This document shows, piece after piece, positions 59,515 to 64,000 of a DNA stretch of 64,000 bases. This DNA comes from Nymphaea colorata. Taxonomy: Eukaryota > Streptophyta > Magnoliopsida > Nymphaeales > Nymphaeaceae. The notes under the pieces were generated by a model. It was not told the DNA's origin and did no database searches. It worked only from the letters and a program-made list of their open reading frames with translations. Positions within the stretch are counted from its first letter, which is position 1. Every line of letters begins with the position of its first letter. The translations under genes and the position numbers were made by a program. Location of the stretch: contig NC_045139.1 of the NCBI RefSeq assembly GCF_008831285.2, positions 31,409,706 to 31,473,705 of the forward strand. Direction: 5' to 3'.

Positions 59515-59871
59515 GTGAGTACATCAGGAACAACAAGTTATCAGAAACAATTTCATATAAAAAGAAGTATATATAATATGATAGAACGAATTCTTATAGA
59601 TACAGGATCAGAAGATAACTATATTACACCAAATATGATAAATAACGATATATTATTACCAAGTGAACACCTGTACAAAGACATTCAGGGAAATATTATT
59701 AAAAGTCTAGGAAAAGTAAGCAAAAAAATAAAAATAGAAGAATATATGTTCGAAGTAGAATTTGAAATACAAACACTACGCCATGATAACCTGACAGAAA
59801 TAATATTAGGAAACAAATGGTTAAATAAATATGAAAACTTCAAAATAGAGAAGAATGTACTAGAAATTTAA
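59515..59871 (+). pseudogene. Endogenous caulimovirid, first retropepsin-like domain
   Basis: Open for 119 codons. It contains ILIDTGSEDNYIT (D-T-G active-site motif intact) and later EIILGNKWLNKYENFKI (hydrophobic-ILG motif), the two hallmarks of a retropepsin fold. The open frame starts without an ATG. It sits between the movement protein and the acidic region, well upstream of the second protease-like segment that adjoins reverse transcriptase. Confidence 0.7.
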
Positions 59872-60059
59872 CATCTAGGAAAACATACAATAATCCTGAG
59901 AAACTTAGATGGTTAGCCAAATAAGTAAAAGAAATTTCGAACAAGATCTGAATAATACGCTAGACAAAGCTTTAGAGGAAAAAAGACTTAAAAAAGAGAA
60001 GCTTATAAAAATTCTTAAACTATACATAATGGTATAAAGATTGATTAACAATATCAGAA

Positions 60060-60225
60060 ACGAAATAGAAGAAAGAAACTAACACTAGAATCAACATATG
60101 AATATAACTATGACTATGCTGACTATGATGATGAATTAACCGATTACGACAATACGTATTATGATTATGATGACGATATAATGTGGAGAAATATAATAAA
60201 CAGAATGGAAGGAAAATCAAATTAG
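60060..60225 (+). pseudogene. Acidic Tyr/Asp-rich viral segment
   Basis: The frame near 60090-60225 reads ESTYEYNYDYADYDDELTDY and continues Asp-rich to a stop at 60222. It lies between the two protease-like domains and could be a spacer or the acidic N-terminal part of a second ORF. The stretch 60230-60640 is decayed, with stops. Confidence 0.4.
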
Positions 60226-60654
60226 GAAAAAGATTAACATATATAACACCAATAAATTAGAATTCAAGCCAATTTATTGATAGATTAATACATAAAGTAC
60301 ATGAACGATGGCTAAGAGAAATTAGAAACATAGAATCACATGAAACAATGTTAGATATATCATATGAAGAAACAAAATGTTTCCAACTACAAGTGTAAAA
60401 GCATATAAAGAAAAAACTAGACATTTTGTATGAAATAGAGTAGGAAAATTACTTTTAATATATATATATATATATATTCTTAAATTTATAAAAAATCTAG
60501 GAAAAAAGGTAATAAGAAGAAAATTCAAAGATTATAAAAGAAATTTTTTTAATTATCTAAGAGTTAGAGCAGTAGCAGAATGAAAATTTATAACCTATTG
60601 GAATGAAAAAGATATAGTATTCCACATACCTCATAAAAACATTTGGACAATATA

Positions 60655-61030
60655 ACTATGAGGATACAAGCAAGAGTGATAATGAACAATAATAAAGATA
60701 AATTTATATATATATTAATAAAGCTTATATCAAGAGGATATCACAATAGATATTACAGAGCCTATGTTGACACAGAAGTACAAATTAATTTATGCAAGAA
60801 AAATTGTCTACCAGAAAATGCATGGGAAAAATTAGAAGATCCATTAGAAGTCTGAGGATTCAATGGAGCTAAGGCTATAATAAGCTACAAATTAGAAAAC
60901 ATTAATATCCAAATTTGAAAAAAGACTATTAAGATCAATAGAATATATGTGTTTGAACTACATAAGAAAGATATAATATTAGGAAGACTTATAGCTATTT
61001 ATCAATAAACATTACAGATAAATACTTAAT
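60655..61030 (+). pseudogene. Endogenous caulimovirid, second retropepsin-like domain
   Basis: It contains YRAYVDTEVQINLCKKNCLP (D-T-E where the active site should be D-T-G), then GFNGAKAIISYKLENINI and KKDIILGRLIAIYQ with the ILG motif. Position, directly before reverse transcriptase, is that of the polymerase-polyprotein protease. One internal stop and the altered active site mark it as dead. Confidence 0.68.
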
Positions 61031-61830
61031 ACTAACCACACCCTATGGAAAAAAGATTAATATCTTAATAGTAAAAAATAATGAAAGAAAAACAACACCA
61101 TGGATTAAAGGTGATAGTAAGATAAAACAAAAACTTACACGAGAAATGATAAATACTATAACTATAAATGTTTATGAAATAAACGAATTAGAAAACATAG
61201 AAAATAGACTAGAACAACTATATTCAGATAACCCACTACAACATTGGAATAAACATAAAACAGTAGTAAGAATAAACTAATAAAAGAAGATAGCATAATA
61301 ACACAACCACCCTTGAAATATATACCAGATGATCTTAAGGAATTTGAACTACATGTGAATGAACTAATAAGAGGAGGATATATACAAAAATCAAACTCAA
61401 AACACAACAGTCTAACATTTATTGTAAACAAACATAGTGAACAAAAAAGAGGGACAACTAGAATGGTAATAGATTATAGAAATCTAAACGCCAAAGTTAA
61501 AACTTATAACTACCCTAATCCAAACAAGATATTAAAACTAAAACAAGTATCAGGATATCAATACTTTAGTAAATTTGATTGCAAAAGTGGATTTTACAAT
61601 CTAAAACTCGAAGAAGAAAGTAAAAAATTAACAACATTCATAGTTCCGAATGAATTTTACGAATGGAATGTTTTACAATTTGGATACAAAAATGCCCCAA
61701 GAAGAATCAAAAGCTTTATGGACAAACAATTTAAAGGTATGAGAAATTGTGTAATTTATATAGATGATATATTATTATTCAGTTATACGACGATTGGTGA
61801 ATAACATAAAATTATTTGATTTCGATATTG
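61030..61830 (+). pseudogene. Endogenous caulimovirid reverse transcriptase, truncated
   Basis: The frame 61313-61804 reads LKEFELHVNELIRGGYIQKS, RMVIDYRNLNAKVK, YFSKFDCKSGFYNLKLEEES, EWNVLQFGYKNAP and CVIYIDDILLFS. The FDCKSGF and YIDD motifs are those of caulimovirid reverse transcriptases. It breaks off just after YIDD; thumb and RNase H are absent. Upstream frames (61030-61312) belong to the protease-RT linker with stops. Confidence 0.88.
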
Positions 61831-62282
61831 AATTAATGAAGGTTAATGAGAATTGCTATGCAAATTATCTATCCAGGAATGTGAAATAGAACATCCAAGA
61901 AGGATCTAAATAATTTTTTTATGTTGATTTGTGGGATAAACTCCAAGTCCTCAACCAAAAGAAATAACTTACTAGTTATGTGAATTATATAATTACCACT
62001 GGTAGCGGTCACCATGCCAAGTCTCTCAGTAACAACGGTAATCGTATTTACCAGATACCTTCATTGGTAAGAAAAATACGACTAGTCTACAGCAAACAGC
62101 TACTGGTAAAGACATACCAAATCCGTTGATGGATGATCACTTTCCCAAAGTGATAAAAGGTGATTCAAATCGCACTAACATCATATTATTTGTTTATGCA
62201 GCTAATCAGAATGAAAGTAGAGGCAGGGGCGGAGCCAGGATTTTATCTCGGGGCGGGCTGAATGGTCCAATGAACTATAATG

Positions 62283-62313
<31 letters not shown>

Positions 62314-62640
62314 CTCATACACTTTAGATAGTATTTGCAAACCACAATGTAGTAGAAATGAACATATGTCGTATATAATTGCCCACGTCATGAACATGAA
62401 GCGATACCTGTCCTACGACACATTTTAATAATTGTTTGTGACATTAGCACAAAACCCGATCTGTCCTAAACAGATAAGGTGCTCTATTTCTATTACAGTG
62501 ACGTAGGTGTGAACATAAAGTGGACATACAAATATCACAACAAAAAATATAGCAAACAAAGGCATCTACAAAACCTTATAAACAGGAAATAAAGAAGACA
62601 ATATTGACATCTTGAGCCTCTTGCACACTGTAGAACAACG
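61831..62640. other. No gene recognised
   Basis: AT-rich. It contains an aggggcggagccagg motif at about 62223, seen at the ends of common plant non-autonomous transposons, followed by an (AT)n run at 62287-62313. The frame 62126-62428 shows no domain. Confidence 0.45.
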
Positions 62641-62692
62641 AAGAGTTGTTTTGTCCCCTCGCTAACTTGCTTTTCAAATTATCACGAGTGGA

Positions 62693-62902
62693 GTGATGTC
62701 TTGCCGCATTATTAGGTATTTGATTGGACAGTCAAAATCAGCTACCTTAGCTGCATCATTATCAAAGGAAGGAACCTCAAAAAATTGTTCACATGAAGTG
62801 GTGACTAATCTGAAAAATGAAACAGGGGAAATGGTCTTTTCGTCCATCTTGTGGCAAAAGGTGCAGGACATGGAATTTATTGACTTGGATGCTTTAAGTT
62901 AA
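62693..62902 (+). other. Open frame of unknown status
   Basis: 70 codons including LIGQSKSATLAASLSKEGTS and QKVQDMEFIDLDALS. It has a protein-like composition, but I recognise no family; the minus strand is also open here (62674-62871). Either could be a remnant exon. Confidence 0.2.
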
Positions 62903-63043
62903 CCCATCAGAAATGTGCACAAAGCACTTTGCACAGTTCACAGTTTATATGTATGGCCAAATGAAATAGCATATAAAGAAAGAGACAATAAAGCACTACT
63001 TAGATACGGAACTAGAAACATATAGGAGGGACTGAAATCTTAC

Positions 63044-63268
63044 TAAAGTGAATCAATTGCAATGCAGGGGCAATCAACTCCTTTGGTAATTGAAAAGTAC
63101 CCTCTTTGCCCTTACCCTCGGACAACAAAGCCTTCTCATAGGTGAAGCCAGACTTCCCTATCATCTTACATGTCCATATTTGCTTACGATACAAATTTAT
63201 CCGGTTCAAATAGTCTCTGTTGAAAGCTAAGAAACATCTGTCATGGTCAAGAACCATTGGCTGAGCAG
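63044..63268 (-). CDS. Exon of a WAC/DDT-domain-like chromatin protein (partial)
   Basis: On the minus strand an acceptor (catcttag) at 63269-63270 opens a 225-bp exon that ends at a good donor (ttta|gtaaga) at 63043. The frame includes FNRDYLNRINLYRKQIWTC, KMIGKSGFTYEKALLSE and LPKELIAPALQLIHF. This matches the WAC (WSTF/Acf1/Cbp146) N-terminal domain of plant DDT-domain proteins, where the family reads (E/D)YL.RINLYRQR(V/I)WTCK.TGK..LTYEEALVSE. Partners of this kind bind ISWI remodellers. Neighbouring exons on either side were not found, so it may be a gene running out of the window, a pseudogene or a captured fragment. An in-frame ATG lies at 63257. Confidence 0.55.
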
Positions 63269-63299
63269 CTAAGATGATGACCCAATGCCGATAAACACT

Positions 63300-64000
63300 T
63301 TCCTTTTGACAGACGAATTGAACATGAATATGGATAAATGAATGCTCTAGACATGTTATGGGTGAGCCAGTACTTAAGGCTCACAAACCAGTAAAAGCGC
63401 ATCTTAAATTGGTCAAGTTAGCTTACAGTAGCACCATAGCAATTTTAGCAGCAGCTTTCCTTCGCCATTTTGATGCCTTTCGGTACCATCATCACCTAAG
63501 CAAAGTGAGTATCTTCTGTTAGTCATTCATTTGTTTGTACATAGCTAACACGTGAACAGTTGTAGGTATTTGTTTTTGCTTATAGCAGTTTATCAGTTAC
63601 TAACTGTTTGCTTAAGCAATATATGCATATTTCTGGAAACCAGAATGCTTACCTTCATTATTTACGTTTTTCATAATTTTGTAGAATGGTTTCCCTTCAT
63701 ATTTACAACTCTTGCCAATGTTCCAGACACAGATATATCTTTCAAATATCAAATATTCACTGTGAGGTTTTTTATCATATTGAAGTTTAGCAGTTTACTG
63801 AAGCCTACTCTTTTTTCAAATTTACAGCGTTTGAAATTGTATCAGTAGATTCAGTACTTCTTTGTTGCTCTCGCACAGGTTCCTTATTAATTCTTAATTT
63901 TGTTTATGGATATTGGATAAGCATTTGGTTAAGAGCAGCACAACAAAAGAGGTCAACAAACAATAACAAACTCAGTGAAAGATCAAAGTTAAAAAATAAA
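63300..64000. other. No gene recognised at the right edge
   Basis: AT-rich sequence with one hydrophobic plus-strand frame (63552-63848) that has no recognisable domain. If the WAC-like exon belongs to a real minus-strand gene, its first exon and promoter could lie here, but I could not identify them. Confidence 0.4.

Larger units (their letters stand above)
57177..59704. repeat. Inverted repeat formed by two viral fragments
   Basis: The arms are 57177-57732 (minus sense) and 59166-59704 (plus sense), about 90% alike by eye. They are separated by 1.43 kb of single-copy viral sequence. The inner end of the right arm abuts the 5' end of the minus-strand coat-protein piece. Confidence 0.8.

Overview
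This is nuclear DNA from a flowering plant. The genes have GT-AG introns, one of them is a plant-type CCCH zinc-finger/WD40 gene, a NAC-derived gene family is arrayed in tandem, and plant LTR retrotransposons, an endogenous caulimovirid and long (TA)n tracts surround them. I could not place the species. Nothing bacterial, no CRISPR array and no rRNA or tRNA gene was seen.

1-11.35 kb: one intact minus-strand gene of nine coding exons (437 aa), an orthologue-like ZFWD protein with two CCCH fingers and a WD40 propeller. A 4.5-kb intron holds a decayed Ty3/Gypsy integrase and small GGTGCG-rich inverted-repeat elements.

11.35-56.8 kb: a head-to-tail array of small three-exon plus-strand genes. 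Their exon 2 resembles NAC subdomains C/D, but the NAC N-terminus (subdomains A/B) is nearly gone. Four copies have open exons and good splice sites: A (15751-17829), B (30290-32968), C (36325-46290) and D (50054-52040). There are also three relics: an exon-1 fragment at 11.86 kb with the start codon lost, and two copies at 47.7-48.1 and 54.6-55.1 kb that share the same loss of exon 3. The spacers are recognisable tandem duplications. The spacer between A and B has been split by nested Copia elements (19.3-27.4 kb). Intron 2 of C carries a complete Copia element (38544-45579, TSD agacc), whose 5' LTR holds a further insertion of about 0.6 kb. The relic units carry long-armed foldback elements (48.35-49.57 and 55.61-56.77 kb), each with a nested 8-bp-TSD mini-element.

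56.8-61.8 kb: broken remains of an endogenous caulimovirid, in two opposite-facing pieces that share an inverted repeat of about 540 bp. The minus piece reads coat protein, movement protein, first retropepsin-like segment. The plus piece reads movement-protein tail, first retropepsin, acidic region, second retropepsin-like segment, reverse transcriptase. The capsid-before-movement order and the two protease-like segments are notable.

61.8-64 kb: mostly unassigned, with one minus-strand exon resembling the WAC (WSTF/Acf1) domain of plant DDT-domain chromatin proteins.

The possibly undescribed system is the NAC-like mini-gene array: small proteins that keep the tail half of a NAC fold without its dimerisation and DNA-contact motifs, maintained as open genes while their introns and spacers fill with transposons.
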